NCBI GenBank assembly: GCA_963756525.1
Contig: CAVWNR010000009.1
Span: forward strand, 558,001 to 622,000
Origin: CAVWNR01 sp963756525
GTDB taxonomy: Bacteria > Actinomycetota > Actinomycetes > Mycobacteriales > Jatrophihabitantaceae
DNA: 64,000 nt
Direction of reading: 5' to 3'
Of the stretch, positions 1-7,659 are shown piece by piece. Made by a program: the position numbers and the translations under genes. Within the stretch, counting starts at the first letter, position 1. Each line of letters starts with the position of its first letter. The notes under the pieces are model-generated. The model ran no database searches, was not told the DNA's origin, and saw nothing but the letters and a program-made list of their open reading frames with translations.

Positions 1-1
1 G

Positions 2-1936
2 CAGCAGGCGCTGAAGCTGTTCACCGACGGCAGCCACGTCGACTCGGTGAGCCTCGGTGCCGCCGGGGTCGATGAGCAGACGCTGCGCGACAGGGTCGCC
101 CGCGTGCTGCCGGGCGATCTCGAGGCAAAGACCGGCGACCAGGTGCGCGCGGACACGAAGACGAGCATCGAGAACGGCCTGTCGTTCGTGAACTACTTCC
201 TGCTCGCGTTCGGGTTCATCGCGCTGCTCGTCGGGACGTTCATCATCTACAACACGTTCTCGATGATCGTGGCGCAGCGCACGCGTGAGCTGGCCCTGCT
301 GCGGGCCATCGGCGCCGACCGCGCCCAGGTGCGGCGCGCCGTGCTGTTCGAGGCCGGCATCATCGGGCTGATCGGCAGTGTGATCGGCATGGCTGCCGGC
401 GTCGGGCTCGCCTACGGCCTGCGCGCCTTCCTCGACGCGATCAACACCGGGCTGCCGGGCGGCGCGCTCGTGCTGCAGCCGCGCACGATCATCATCGCAG
501 TCCTGGTCGGCACCCTCGTGACCATCCTCTCGGCGAACGCGCCGGCGCGGCGCGCGGCCACGACCCCTCCTGTGGCCGCGATGCGCTCCGAGTTCGCCGC
601 CCTCGGCGTGAGCCTGCGGCGCCGTTCGTTGATCGGCGCGCTGGTGACGGCGGCGGGCGCGGTGGTGACCGGGCTCGGTGCGCTGTCGCAGCACGCCGGT
701 ACCGGCGCCAGCCTGATCGGGCTGGGGCTGCTCGGCGTGGGCGCCGGGGTGCTGCTGCTCTCGCCGGTGCTGTCGCGGATCGTCATCGGCCCGCTGGGCC
801 GCCTGGTCGGCCGCCCGTTCGGCGCTGCCGGGCGGCTGGCCCGCACGAACGCGGTGCGCAACCCGCGCCGCACCGCGGCCACCGCGTTCGCGCTCACCAT
901 GGGCCTGCTGCTGGTGAGCGCCATCGCGGTCATCGGCGCGTCGGCGAAGAAGAGCGTCGACAAGGCGGTCGACAACGGCGTGACGGCCGACTACATCCTC
1001 ACCACGCAAGCCGATCTGCCCATCCCGCTGCAGGCGGCCGACGCAGCGCGCAAGGTGCACGGCATCGGGTCCTTCGTCGAGCTGCACGACCTGCAGACCA
1101 CCGTCGACGGCAAGAACACGGACGGCGCCGCGGTCGACGGCACGCTCGCCGACGTGGCGCCGCTGAAGATCACGGCCGGCAGCGGCCGGATCGGGCCCGG
1201 CGACCTGCTCGTCTCGCAGAAGACCGCCACCGGCAAGCACTGGACGCTCGCAGCGCACGTCGTCATGCGGCAGCCGGGCGGGTCCAGCGCCACCCTGACG
1301 GTGACGGGCGTCTACGCCGACAGTCAGCTGTTCGGGTCGTGGGTGACCGGCGGCGACGTCTACCGGCAGCTCACGCCGGCCAGCCGGTGGGCCGATATCG
1401 TGGTGCTCGTTCGGGCGGCTCCGCACGCTGACCTCGCGGCGATGCGCGCTGGGCTGAACGACGCGACCGACCCGTACTACGTGGTGAACGTCCAGGACCG
1501 TGAGCAGTACAAGGGCTCGCTCGCCAACCAGATCGACGGCCTGCTCGCCATCCTGTACGGCCTGCTCGGGCTGGCGATCGTGATCGCGATCCTCGGCATC
1601 GTCAACACGCTGGCGCTGTCGGTGGTGGAGCGACGGCAGGAGATCGGCATGCTGCGCGCGGTGGGGATGCTGCGGCGGCAGGTGCGGCGGGCGGTGTACG
1701 TCGAGTCGTTCCTGATCGCGATGTTCGGCGCGGCACTCGGCCTCGGCCTGGGCCTGACGTTCGGGGCGCTGTTCACCCGCACCCTGCGCAGCGCCGGGCT
1801 GGGCGAGCTGTCGATCCCGTGGGGGCAGGCCGTGCTGTTCCTCGTCGTGGCCGGCGCGGTAGGCGTGCTCGCCGCCCTGTGGCCGGCGGCGCGGGCGGCA
1901 CGCACCAAGCCGCTGGAGGCCATCGCGGAGGCCTGA
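2..1936 (+). CDS. ABC transporter permease, FtsX/MacB family (5' end outside window)
   Basis: This is the C-terminal ~645 residues of a large ABC export permease. The frame is open to the first base of the window, so the true start lies upstream; the GTG at 47 is internal. Two FtsX/MacB-type four-helix units are visible. The first (residues ~45-190 from position 47) carries helices around NYFLLAFGFIALLVG and the post-helix motif RTRELALLRAIGA. The second (~495-625) has LYGLLGLAIVIAILGIVN followed by RRQEIGMLRAVGM. A soluble extracytoplasmic domain (~320-480) lies between them. Actinobacterial members are usually about 830-850 residues, so about 200 are missing here. The partner ATPase is probably just upstream. 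Such proteins drive lipoprotein, peptide or drug export or cell-envelope mechanotransmission; the substrate cannot be inferred. Confidence 0.88.
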   Translation, partial: QQALKLFTDGSHVDSVSLGAAGVDEQTLRDRVARVLPGDLEAKTGDQVRADTKTSIENGLSFVNYFLLAFGFIALLVGTFIIYNTFSMIVAQRTRELALLRAIGADRAQVRRAVLFEAGIIGLIGSVIGMAAGVGLAYGLRAFLDAINTGLPGGALVLQPRTIIIAVLVGTLVTILSANAPARRAATTPPVAAMRSEFAALGVSLRRRSLIGALVTAAGAVVTGLGALSQHAGTGASLIGLGLLGVGAGVLLLSPVLSRIVIGPLGRLVGRPFGAAGRLARTNAVRNPRRTAATAFALTMGLLLVSAIAVIGASAKKSVDKAVDNGVTADYILTTQADLPIPLQAADAARKVHGIGSFVELHDLQTTVDGKNTDGAAVDGTLADVAPLKITAGSGRIGPGDLLVSQKTATGKHWTLAAHVVMRQPGGSSATLTVTGVYADSQLFGSWVTGGDVYRQLTPASRWADIVVLVRAAPHADLAAMRAGLNDATDPYYVVNVQDREQYKGSLANQIDGLLAILYGLLGLAIVIAILGIVNTLALSVVERRQEIGMLRAVGMLRRQVRRAVYVESFLIAMFGAALGLGLGLTFGALFTRTLRSAGLGELSIPWGQAVLFLVVAGAVGVLAALWPAARAARTKPLEAIAEA

Positions 1937-2039
1937 CCGCCGCGGCACGCCCCGCTCCCGGCCACCCGGGTTGGCCAGGATCGGGGCGCTGCCCTTACCG
2001 TGGAAGCGTGACGCACCCCCACGCCGTCCGGGATCGCTC

Positions 2040-2420
2040 GTGAACCTCGACGACGGGCCGCTGGACCCGTTCCGCGACGACCCCGACGACCCGGCCGGCA
2101 TGCTCGACGAGCCGGAGCCGATCGAGCCGCTCAGCGACCAGGAGCGGGCCGACGTCATCGCCGATCTGCAGGAGTTGGCCGAGTTCCGGCGGGCGCTGGA
2201 GCCGCGCGACGTGCGCGGCATCGCCGTCGAGTGCAGCGACTGCGGCGAGGAGCACTACTTCAGCTGGGACCTGATGACCGCCAACCTGCGCTCACTCATC
2301 GGCGACGGCCGCACGCACGTCCACGAGCCCGCCTACGAACCCAACCCGGAGGCGTTCGTCAGCTGGGACTACGCCCGCGGCTACACCGACGCCACCAACG
2401 CGGCGGCGCGCCGCCGCTGA
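2040..2420 (+). CDS. DUF5319 family protein, conserved in actinobacteria
   Basis: A 126-residue acidic protein of unknown function. The first 45 residues are rich in Asp, Glu and Pro; a CSDC pair about residue 61 may bind zinc and is followed by a conserved aromatic stretch (HYFSWDLM, FVSWDYARGY). The GTG at 2040 is preferred to an upstream TTG at 1971 because homologues begin with the MNLDDGPLDPF-like acidic segment. Its place next to groEL matches the position of Rv3412 near groEL1 in Mycobacterium tuberculosis, which supports the family call. It converges on groEL across the palindrome at 2435-2495. No signal peptide or membrane helix is visible. Confidence 0.75.
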   Translation: MNLDDGPLDPFRDDPDDPAGMLDEPEPIEPLSDQERADVIADLQELAEFRRALEPRDVRGIAVECSDCGEEHYFSWDLMTANLRSLIGDGRTHVHEPAYEPNPEAFVSWDYARGYTDATNAAARRR

Positions 2421-2434
2421 CCCTTCCCTGAGCC

Positions 2435-2495
2435 GACTTTGCCCCGCGGTGACACGCTGATCAGGCTCGCCAACGTGTCATAGCGGGGCAAAGTC
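2435..2495. repeat. Palindrome family 1 (CCCCGC...GCGGGG), bidirectional terminator-like
   Basis: Arms GACTTTGCCCCGC (2435-2447) and its exact complement (2483-2495) form a 13-bp stem. A 2x2 internal loop and an inner 7-bp stem TGACACG/CGTGTCA (2450-2456/2474-2480) follow. It sits between convergent genes and its right arm overlaps the groEL stop codon. The palindrome at 41875-41929 shares the CCCCGC arm and the TAGCGGGG right half, so this is a repeated family. There is no U-tract. Confidence 0.8.
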
Positions 2496-4155
2496 ACAGA
2501 TGGCCCGATGAGAACCCAGGGCCGTGGCTGTGGCTGTGGCCATGCGCATGGCCGTGGCCGTCGGCGTGGTCGTGCTCGGGTTGCTTCGGCTTGTCGACGA
2601 CGGCGCCCTGCGTCGAGAGCACCACCCCGGCGACGGATGCCGCGTTGGCCAGCGCGGCCTTGGTGACCTTCACCGGGTCGACGACGCCGTCGGCGAGCAG
2701 GTCGCCGTACTGGCCGGTCTGCGCGTTGAAGCCGTGGTTGGCCGGCAGATCACGCACCTTCGCCACCACCACGTAGCCCTCCTCGCCGGCGTTGTCGGCG
2801 ATCCAGCGCAGCGGCTCGTCCAGCGCCCTTCTGACCACCGCCACGCCGGTCGCCTCGTCGCCGGACAGGCCCAGCCCGCCGTCTAGCCGGGACGCGGCGT
2901 GCACCAGCACCGTTCCGCCGCCGGCGATGATGCCCTCCTCGATCGCGGCGCGGGTGGCCGAGATCGCGTCCTCGATGCGGTGCTTGCGCTCCTTGAGCTC
3001 CACCTCGGTAGCCGCGCCGACCTTGATCACGCCGACGCCGCCGGCGAGCTTGGCCAGCCGCTCCTGCAGCTTCTCCCGGTCCCAGTCGGAGTCGGTGTCC
3101 TCGATCTCCTTGCGGATCTGCGCGATCCGGTCGTCGATCGCGGACTGCCCGCCGGCGCCGTGGGTGACCGTCGTGGTGTCCTTGGTGACGACGACCCGGC
3201 CGGCCTTGCCGAGCACCTCCAGGCCGATCTGGTCGAGCTTGAGGCCGATCTCCGGGGCCACGACCTCGGCACCGGTGACGATCGCGAGGTCCTGCAGGAA
3301 CGCCTTGCGCCGGTCGCCGAAGAACGGCGCCTTGACCGCGACCGCAGGAAAGGTCCTGCGGATGGAGTTGACGACCAGGGTGGACAGCGCCTCCCCTTCG
3401 ACGTCCTCTGCGATGATCACCAGCGGCTTGCCCTCGGCGATCACCTTCTCCAGCAGCGGCAGCAGATCGGCGATCGCCGAGATCTTCTGCGTGCTGATCA
3501 GCAGGTACGGGTCGTCGAGCACCGTCTGCCCCGCCTCGAGGTCGGTGACGAAGTACGGCGAGGTGTAGCCCTTGTCGAACTGCATCCCTTCGGTGAACTC
3601 GAGCTCGGTGGTGAGCGTGTTGGACTCCTCGACGGTGATCACGCCGTCCTTGCCGACCTTGGTGAACGCCTCGCCGATCAGCGCGCCGATCGTCTCGTCC
3701 TGCGCGGAGATCGTCGCCACGTGCGCGATCGAGGTCTGCCCCTCGACCGGGGTGGCCGTCTCGTCCAGGGCCGTGGTGACCTCCTCGACCGCCGCGTCGA
3801 TGCCCTTCTTCAGCGCGGTGGGGTTGGCGCCGGCGACGACGTTCTTCAGCCCGGCGTTGACGAGCGCCTGAGCCAGCACCGTGGCCGTGGTGGTGCCGTC
3901 GCCGGCCACGTCGTTGGTCTTGGTGGCAACCGACTTGGCCAGCTGGGCGCCGAGGTTCTCGTACGGGTCGACCAGCTCGATCTCGCGGGCGATGGTCACC
4001 CCGTCGTTGGTGATGACCGGCGGCCCGAACGACTTGTCGAGGACGACGTTGCGCCCGCGCGGGCCGAGCGTGACCTTGACCGTGTCGGCGAGCTGGTCGA
4101 TGCCGCGCTCGATGGCGCGGCGGGCGTCCTCGTCGAAGCTGAGAATCTTCGCCAT
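2494..4155 (-). CDS. groEL: 60-kDa chaperonin GroEL with His-rich C-terminus
   Basis: ATP-driven cytoplasmic folding chamber, 553 residues. The N-terminus (MAKILSFDEDARRAIERG), the ATP-site segment TLGPRGRNVVLDKSFG, and DVAGDGTTTATVLAQAL are canonical. The tail (~528-553) is not the Gly-Gly-Met repeat of housekeeping GroEL but a run of His-Gly, His-Ala and His-Ser pairs ending SSGHL. In mycobacteria this type of tail marks GroEL1, the copy linked to groES; a second groEL with a GGM tail would be expected elsewhere. It follows groES in the same operon, 77 bp downstream and beyond a strong hairpin, and is presumably HrcA-controlled through the CIRCE site at 4618-4644. Confidence 0.97.
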   Translation of the reverse strand: MAKILSFDEDARRAIERGIDQLADTVKVTLGPRGRNVVLDKSFGPPVITNDGVTIAREIELVDPYENLGAQLAKSVATKTNDVAGDGTTTATVLAQALVNAGLKNVVAGANPTALKKGIDAAVEEVTTALDETATPVEGQTSIAHVATISAQDETIGALIGEAFTKVGKDGVITVEESNTLTTELEFTEGMQFDKGYTSPYFVTDLEAGQTVLDDPYLLISTQKISAIADLLPLLEKVIAEGKPLVIIAEDVEGEALSTLVVNSIRRTFPAVAVKAPFFGDRRKAFLQDLAIVTGAEVVAPEIGLKLDQIGLEVLGKAGRVVVTKDTTTVTHGAGGQSAIDDRIAQIRKEIEDTDSDWDREKLQERLAKLAGGVGVIKVGAATEVELKERKHRIEDAISATRAAIEEGIIAGGGTVLVHAASRLDGGLGLSGDEATGVAVVRRALDEPLRWIADNAGEEGYVVVAKVRDLPANHGFNAQTGQYGDLLADGVVDPVKVTKAALANAASVAGVVLSTQGAVVDKPKQPEHDHADGHGHAHGHSHSHGPGFSSGHL

Positions 4156-4181
4156 GGGATTCCTTTCTGCGTCGGCTCAAC

Positions 4182-4223
4182 CGGCAACGCCCCGACACGC
4201 GTGCGCGGGCCGGGGCGTTGCCG
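4182..4223 (-). terminator. Hairpin between groES and groEL (attenuator or processing site)
   Basis: A perfect 13-bp stem, CGGCAACGCCCCG (4182-4194) paired with 4211-4223, with a 16-nt loop. It lies directly after groES. No U-run follows, so partial termination or transcript processing that sets the groES:groEL ratio is an inference. Confidence 0.6.
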
Positions 4224-4231
4224 ACGACTCC

Positions 4232-4537
4232 TTATTTCTCGATGATCGCCAGGACGTCACGAGCCGACAGGACGAGGTACTCCTCGCCGGCGTACTTGAC
4301 TTCGGTGCCGCCGTACTTGCTGTAGAGGACGACGTCGCCGACCTTGACGTCGAGCGGGACGCGGTTGCCCTTGTCGTCGATGCGGCCCGGGCCGACGGCC
4401 AGGACGGTGCCCTCCTGGGGCTTCTCCTTGGCGGTGTCCGGGATGACGATGCCCGAGGCGGTCGTCGTCTCGGCCTCGTTGGCCTGGACGACGATGCGGT
4501 CCTCGAGCGGCTTGATGCTGACCTTGGTGGCGGTCAC
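4232..4537 (-). CDS. groES: 10-kDa co-chaperonin GroES
   Basis: A 101-residue lid protein of the GroEL chamber. The start MTATKVSIKPLEDRIVVQ, the mobile-loop region ETTTASGIVIPDTAKEKPQ (residues ~20-39) and the C-terminal YLVLSARDVLAIIEK are standard. The length matches the actinobacterial family. It is the first gene of the groES-groEL operon, about 86 bp downstream of the predicted -10 box, and the CIRCE element overlaps that promoter, so repression by HrcA is expected. Confidence 0.97.
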   Translation of the reverse strand: MTATKVSIKPLEDRIVVQANEAETTTASGIVIPDTAKEKPQEGTVLAVGPGRIDDKGNRVPLDVKVGDVVLYSKYGGTEVKYAGEEYLVLSARDVLAIIEK

Positions 4538-4617
4538 AGTCGATCTTCCCTTCTCGGGTTAGCCGTGCACATGGATTCGGGCCGCGGCTGTCGTCGCGGG
4601 TGCCAGCAGTGACCCAG

Positions 4618-4644
4618 TTGGCACTCTAACTCGCCGAGTGCCAA
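4618..4644. promoter_or_regulatory. CIRCE operator (HrcA-binding inverted repeat)
   Basis: TTGGCACTC (4618-4626), nine bases, then GAGTGCCAA (4636-4644): a perfect 9-N9-9 inverted repeat differing from the classical TTAGCACTC consensus at one position per arm. It overlaps the groES promoter, as in other HrcA regulons. Confidence 0.93.
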
Positions 4645-4652
4645 CGCTTCAA
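4623..4652 (-). promoter_or_regulatory. Promoter of groES-groEL
   Basis: On the minus strand, -35 TTGAAG (4647-4652) and -10 TAGAGT (4623-4628) are separated by 18 bp. The CIRCE repeat covers the -10 box and most of the spacer, so bound HrcA would block RNA polymerase. Confidence 0.65.
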
Positions 4653-4684
4653 TCCCGGGTGGAAATCCCGCGGGATCAGCCGAC

Positions 4685-5470
4685 TCACACGGCGCGGGTC
4701 TCGATGCCGGCGTCGGCGAACTCGGCGAGGGCAACCGGGTCCGCGGTGGAGTCGGTCAGCAGCAGCTCGATCGAGGATGCCGGGCAAATCTGGGCGAACG
4801 CCCGGCGACCCAGCTTGGAGGAGTCGGCGACCACCACCACCCGGGCGGCCCGCTCGACGAGCAACCGGTTGATGTTCGCCTCGCCTTCGTTGTGCGCGGA
4901 CGCCCCGCGCCGTGGGTCGATCGCGTCGACACCGAGGAACACCACGTCCAGAGCGACCTCCGAGAGGATCCGCGTCGCGAGCGGCCCGGTCAGCTCGAAC
5001 GACTGGGGCCGGGCGACCCCGCCGGTGACCACGAGCTTGAGGTGCTGGCGGACGGTGAGCTCGTTGGCGATGTTGAGCGCGTTGGTGACGATCGTGAGCG
5101 CCGGACCGTCGCCGGTCACGTTCAGATCGGCCCGCGTCGCCAGGGCACGCGCGACCGCCGTCGTCGTGGTGCCGCCGTTGAGCCCGACCACGCTGCCGCG
5201 GTCGACGAGCGCCGCAGCGGCCTGCGCGATCCGCTCCTTCTCACCGGCCTGCCGGCCGGCCTTGTAGCGCAGCGGCAGGTCGTAGCTGACATTGTTGGTG
5301 ACGGCGCCGCCGCGCGTGCGGGCGAGCAGCTGCTGCTCGGCGAGGTGGTCCAGGTCGCGGCGGATCGTCGCCGCGGAGACGTCGAGCTCGGCGGCGAGGT
5401 CCTCGACGTCGACCCGGCCACGCTGGCCGAGGATCTCCAGAACGCCGGAGAGTCGCTCGTGCCGGGTCAC
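4685..5470 (-). CDS. DeoR/GlpR-family sugar-phosphate-responsive regulator
   Basis: A 261-residue repressor with an N-terminal winged helix-turn-helix (residues ~3-57: RHERLSGVLEILGQRGRVDV, then VSAATIRRDLDHL) and a C-terminal DeoRC sugar-phosphate sensor (~75-235; GLNGGTTTTAVARAL, VFLGVDAI, VVVVADSSKLG). The GTG at 5470 is chosen because family members begin a few residues before RxERL; longer frames add an unrelated extension. It is divergent from a PfkB kinase/class II aldolase pair and presumably controls them through repeats in the 85-bp shared spacer, with a phosphorylated hexose or hexosamine as inducer. That pairing is typical of tagatose, galactosamine and fructose operons. Confidence 0.88.
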   Translation of the reverse strand: MTRHERLSGVLEILGQRGRVDVEDLAAELDVSAATIRRDLDHLAEQQLLARTRGGAVTNNVSYDLPLRYKAGRQAGEKERIAQAAAALVDRGSVVGLNGGTTTTAVARALATRADLNVTGDGPALTIVTNALNIANELTVRQHLKLVVTGGVARPQSFELTGPLATRILSEVALDVVFLGVDAIDPRRGASAHNEGEANINRLLVERAARVVVVADSSKLGRRAFAQICPASSIELLLTDSTADPVALAEFADAGIETRAV

Positions 5471-5498
5471 GCCGGGGCCCGCGTCGCGTGCAGCATCA

Positions 5499-5537
5499 TT
5501 GCGCACAGATTGCCGTTTCGCGCAGACTTGCGCAATA
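5499..5537. promoter_or_regulatory. Candidate DeoR operator: repeated TTGCGCA/CGCAGACT motifs
   Basis: Between the divergent DeoR gene and the kinase lie TTGCGCACAGATT (5499-5511), TTCGCGCAGACTT (5517-5529) and TTGCGCAATA (5528-5537): three near-direct copies at roughly one to two helical turns. DeoR proteins commonly bind such direct repeats. The assignment rests on position and repetition only. Confidence 0.45.
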
Positions 5538-5555
5538 CGGCAGGATGGGGCGCCG

Positions 5556-6524
5556 ATGATCCTCACCGTCACGCTCAATGCCGCGCTGGACGTCACCTAC
5601 CAGGTCGCCGAGCTACGGCCCGGCGGATCGCACCGGGTGCAGCGGGTGCGGCAGCGGGCCGGCGGGAAGGGTGTGAACGTGGCGCGGGTGCTGCGCAGTC
5701 TCGGCGTGGACGCGGTGCTGACCGGTCTGGTCGGGGGGGCGACCGGCGCCCCGATCCGTGCCGACCTGGCCCGGTCCGGGTTGGCCGACGAGCTGGTCGA
5801 CATCGCCGGCGAGTCGCGACGCACGGTGAGCGTGGTCGCCGGCGGGGAGGCGACGCTGTTCAACGAGTCTGGCCCGGAGGTCACCGAGCAGGAGTGGGCG
5901 GCGTTCCGCCTGCGGTTCGTCGAGCTGGCCGTCGGCGCGGCCGCGGTGGTGCTGGCCGGCAGCCTGCCCCGCGGGCTTGCCGCCGGCGCGTACGGCGAGC
6001 TGATCGGCGCGTCCCCGGCGGCGCTGACCGTGCTGGACACCTCCGGTGCGGCGCTGACCGCGGCGCTGCCGGCCGGGCCGGCGGTGGTGAAGCCGAACGC
6101 CGACGAGCTGCGCGCCGCCACCGGCTGCGCCGACCTTCAGGCCGGAGCGGCGGCACTGCACGCCGCCGGCGCACGGGCGGTGGTGGTCTCGGCCGGCCCC
6201 GACGGGCTGCTCGCCGCCCTCCCGGACCGGTTTTGGCAGGATGGGACCGTATCTGCTCCCGATCTGCCAAAACCGCGGATGTGGCGGGCCCGGCCGCCGC
6301 AGACGCTGGCCGGCAACCCGACCGGTGCGGGAGACGCGCTGGTCGCCGCGCTCACCGCGGCCCTGGTCACCGGCGCGTCCTGGCCGGACGCGCTGGCCGA
6401 GGCGGTCGCGGTCTCCGCCGCCGCGGTCGCCGCGCCGGTTGCCGGCGACATCGACCAGCCCACCTACCGCCGGCTGCGCCCGCAGGTGACCGTCGAGGAA
6501 CTCGATGCTGACCCCGGCCGCTGA
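5556..6524 (+). CDS. 1-phosphofructokinase/tagatose-6-phosphate kinase family (PfkB) with repeat-encoded insert
   Basis: A 322-residue PfkB-fold sugar-phosphate kinase, probably phosphorylating fructose-1-phosphate or tagatose-6-phosphate. Visible are the N-terminal MILTVTLNAALDVTY, the substrate loop GGKGVNVARVL (~33-43), the VKPNADELR segment (~177) and the ATP/anion-hole signature GNPTGAGDALVAAL (~252-265) with its catalytic Asp. Residues 225-242 (RFWQDGTVSAPDLPKPRM) interrupt the usual short link between the GPDGLLAAL strand and WRARPP; they are encoded almost exactly by the palindrome at 6228-6275. ATG 5556 fits the family start. The 3' end overlaps the aldolase by 20 nt, so the two are co-translated, and the product of the kinase is the likely substrate of the aldolase. 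Confidence 0.9.
   Translation: MILTVTLNAALDVTYQVAELRPGGSHRVQRVRQRAGGKGVNVARVLRSLGVDAVLTGLVGGATGAPIRADLARSGLADELVDIAGESRRTVSVVAGGEATLFNESGPEVTEQEWAAFRLRFVELAVGAAAVVLAGSLPRGLAAGAYGELIGASPAALTVLDTSGAALTAALPAGPAVVKPNADELRAATGCADLQAGAAALHAAGARAVVVSAGPDGLLAALPDRFWQDGTVSAPDLPKPRMWRARPPQTLAGNPTGAGDALVAALTAALVTGASWPDALAEAVAVSAAAVAAPVAGDIDQPTYRRLRPQVTVEELDADPGR
6228..6275 (+). repeat. Palindrome family 3 (GGTTTTGGCAG), inserted in frame within the PfkB gene
   Basis: Perfect 12-bp arms CGGTTTTGGCAG (6228-6239) and CTGCCAAAACCG (6264-6275), with an inner GGGA/TCCC stem (6243-6246/6257-6260). The copy at 13276-13324 shares the TTTTGGCAG arms and the following GGG. The element lies on codon boundaries: 48 bp plus two codons code 18 extra residues without breaking the gene. 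Confidence 0.85.
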
Positions 6525-7338
6525 GATCCTGCGCGCCGCGGCCGCGGCTGGCCGCGGCGCCGGCGCGTTCAACGTCATCCAGCTCGAGCACGCCGAGGGA
6601 CTCGTTGCCGGCGCCGAGGCCGCCCGCGCTCCGGTCATCCTGCAGATCAGCCAGAACGCGGTGCGCTACCACGGCGCGCTCGCCCCGATCGGGCTCGCCA
6701 CGCTCGCCGTCGCCCGCGCCGCCAGAGCCCCGGTGGCGGTGCATCTCGACCACGCCACCGACGTCGAGTTGGTGCACCGCGCGGTCGAGCTCGGCTTCGG
6801 GTCGGTGATGTTCGACGCGTCGACGCTGCCCTACGACGAGAACGTCGCCGCCACCGCGGACGTCGTCGCGTATTGCCACGCTCGCGGGGGCGCAGTCGAG
6901 GCCGAACTCGGCGAGGTCGGCGGCAAGGACGGCGTGCACGCCCCCGGCGCCCGCACCGACCCGGGCCAGGCCGCGGCCTTCGTCGCCGCCACCGGGGTGG
7001 ACGCGCTGGCCGTCGCGGTCGGCACCTCGCACGCCATGCTCACCCGCGACGCGACCCTCGACCTCGACCTGATCGCCGCTCTGCACGCCGTCGTGCCCGT
7101 GCCGCTGGTGCTGCACGGCTCCTCCGGCGTCCCGGACGAGCAGCTCACCGCCGCCGTCCAGTCCGGCATGACCAAAATCAACATCGCGACGCATCTGAAC
7201 AACGCGTTCACCACCGCCGTGCGCCGCTACCTCGCCGAGCACCCCGACGTCGTCGACACCCGCCGCTACCTCGCCCCGGGCCGCGACGCCATCGCCGCCG
7301 AGACCACCCGGCTGCTCGGCGTGCTGCGCGCCGGCTGA
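6505..7338 (+). CDS. Class II (zinc) ketose-1,6-bisphosphate aldolase
   Basis: A 277-residue metal-dependent aldolase cleaving fructose- or tagatose-1,6-bisphosphate to DHAP and glyceraldehyde-3-phosphate. Zinc and catalytic segments are seen: HLDHATD (~81), GFGSVMFDAS, EAELGEVGGKDG (~132), the His loop LVLHGSSGVPDEQL (~200) and KINIATHLNNAF (~225). The length fits the GatY/KbaY/FbaA class. ATG 6505 lies inside the end of the kinase gene, so translation is coupled. Together with the kinase and the divergent DeoR gene this forms a compact hexose-phosphate catabolic module. Confidence 0.9.
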   Translation: MLTPAAEILRAAAAAGRGAGAFNVIQLEHAEGLVAGAEAARAPVILQISQNAVRYHGALAPIGLATLAVARAARAPVAVHLDHATDVELVHRAVELGFGSVMFDASTLPYDENVAATADVVAYCHARGGAVEAELGEVGGKDGVHAPGARTDPGQAAAFVAATGVDALAVAVGTSHAMLTRDATLDLDLIAALHAVVPVPLVLHGSSGVPDEQLTAAVQSGMTKINIATHLNNAFTTAVRRYLAEHPDVVDTRRYLAPGRDAIAAETTRLLGVLRAG

Positions 7339-7446
7339 CGCCGCCAGCGGAACCTGTCGAGCGTCCAGGTGTGGCCCGCGTCGCGATGAAGGCTCCGCTA
7401 CCCAGCAGCCCGCCGACGACTCCGGGGCCGATCCGTTGCGGCCCGC

Positions 7447-7659
7447 TCAGCGGACCGGCTCGAACGTCCAGGCGTGCGGCGGGCGGGCGAGCAGATCGGC
7501 GGGCACGTCGCCGAGGCCGCGGCCGTTCGGGTCGATCACCACCACGTGAGTGGCGTTGCGGTACACCTGCGCGGACGGGCCCACCCGGGCGAGGACGTGC
7601 GCAAGCAACGCGTCGGTTCGACCGTCCGCGGCCCGCGCTTCCCACATGACGACGCTCAC
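7447..7659 (-). CDS. Small conserved protein downstream of tsaD (function unknown)
   Basis: A 70-residue protein, MSVVMWEARAADGRTDALLA at the N-terminus and ending PPHAWTFEPVR. The pattern of a short strand, a helix and VYRNATHVVVID suggests a small ferredoxin-like fold resembling antibiotic-biosynthesis monooxygenases, but this is inference. GTG 7659 overlaps the tsaD stop (GTGA), so it is coupled to tsaD as the last gene of the tsaE-to-tsaD operon. A later ATG at 7647 is an alternative start. The 107 bp between it and the aldolase show no further gene. Confidence 0.6.
   Translation of the reverse strand: MSVVMWEARAADGRTDALLAHVLARVGPSAQVYRNATHVVVIDPNGRGLGDVPADLLARPPHAWTFEPVR

Noticed and set aside
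2524..4612. Long open frames opposite groEL/groES, and a second minus frame at 2750-4198
   Set aside because: They have Arg/Gly/Asp-biased composition typical of shadow frames of GC-rich genes and no domain; groEL is certain.
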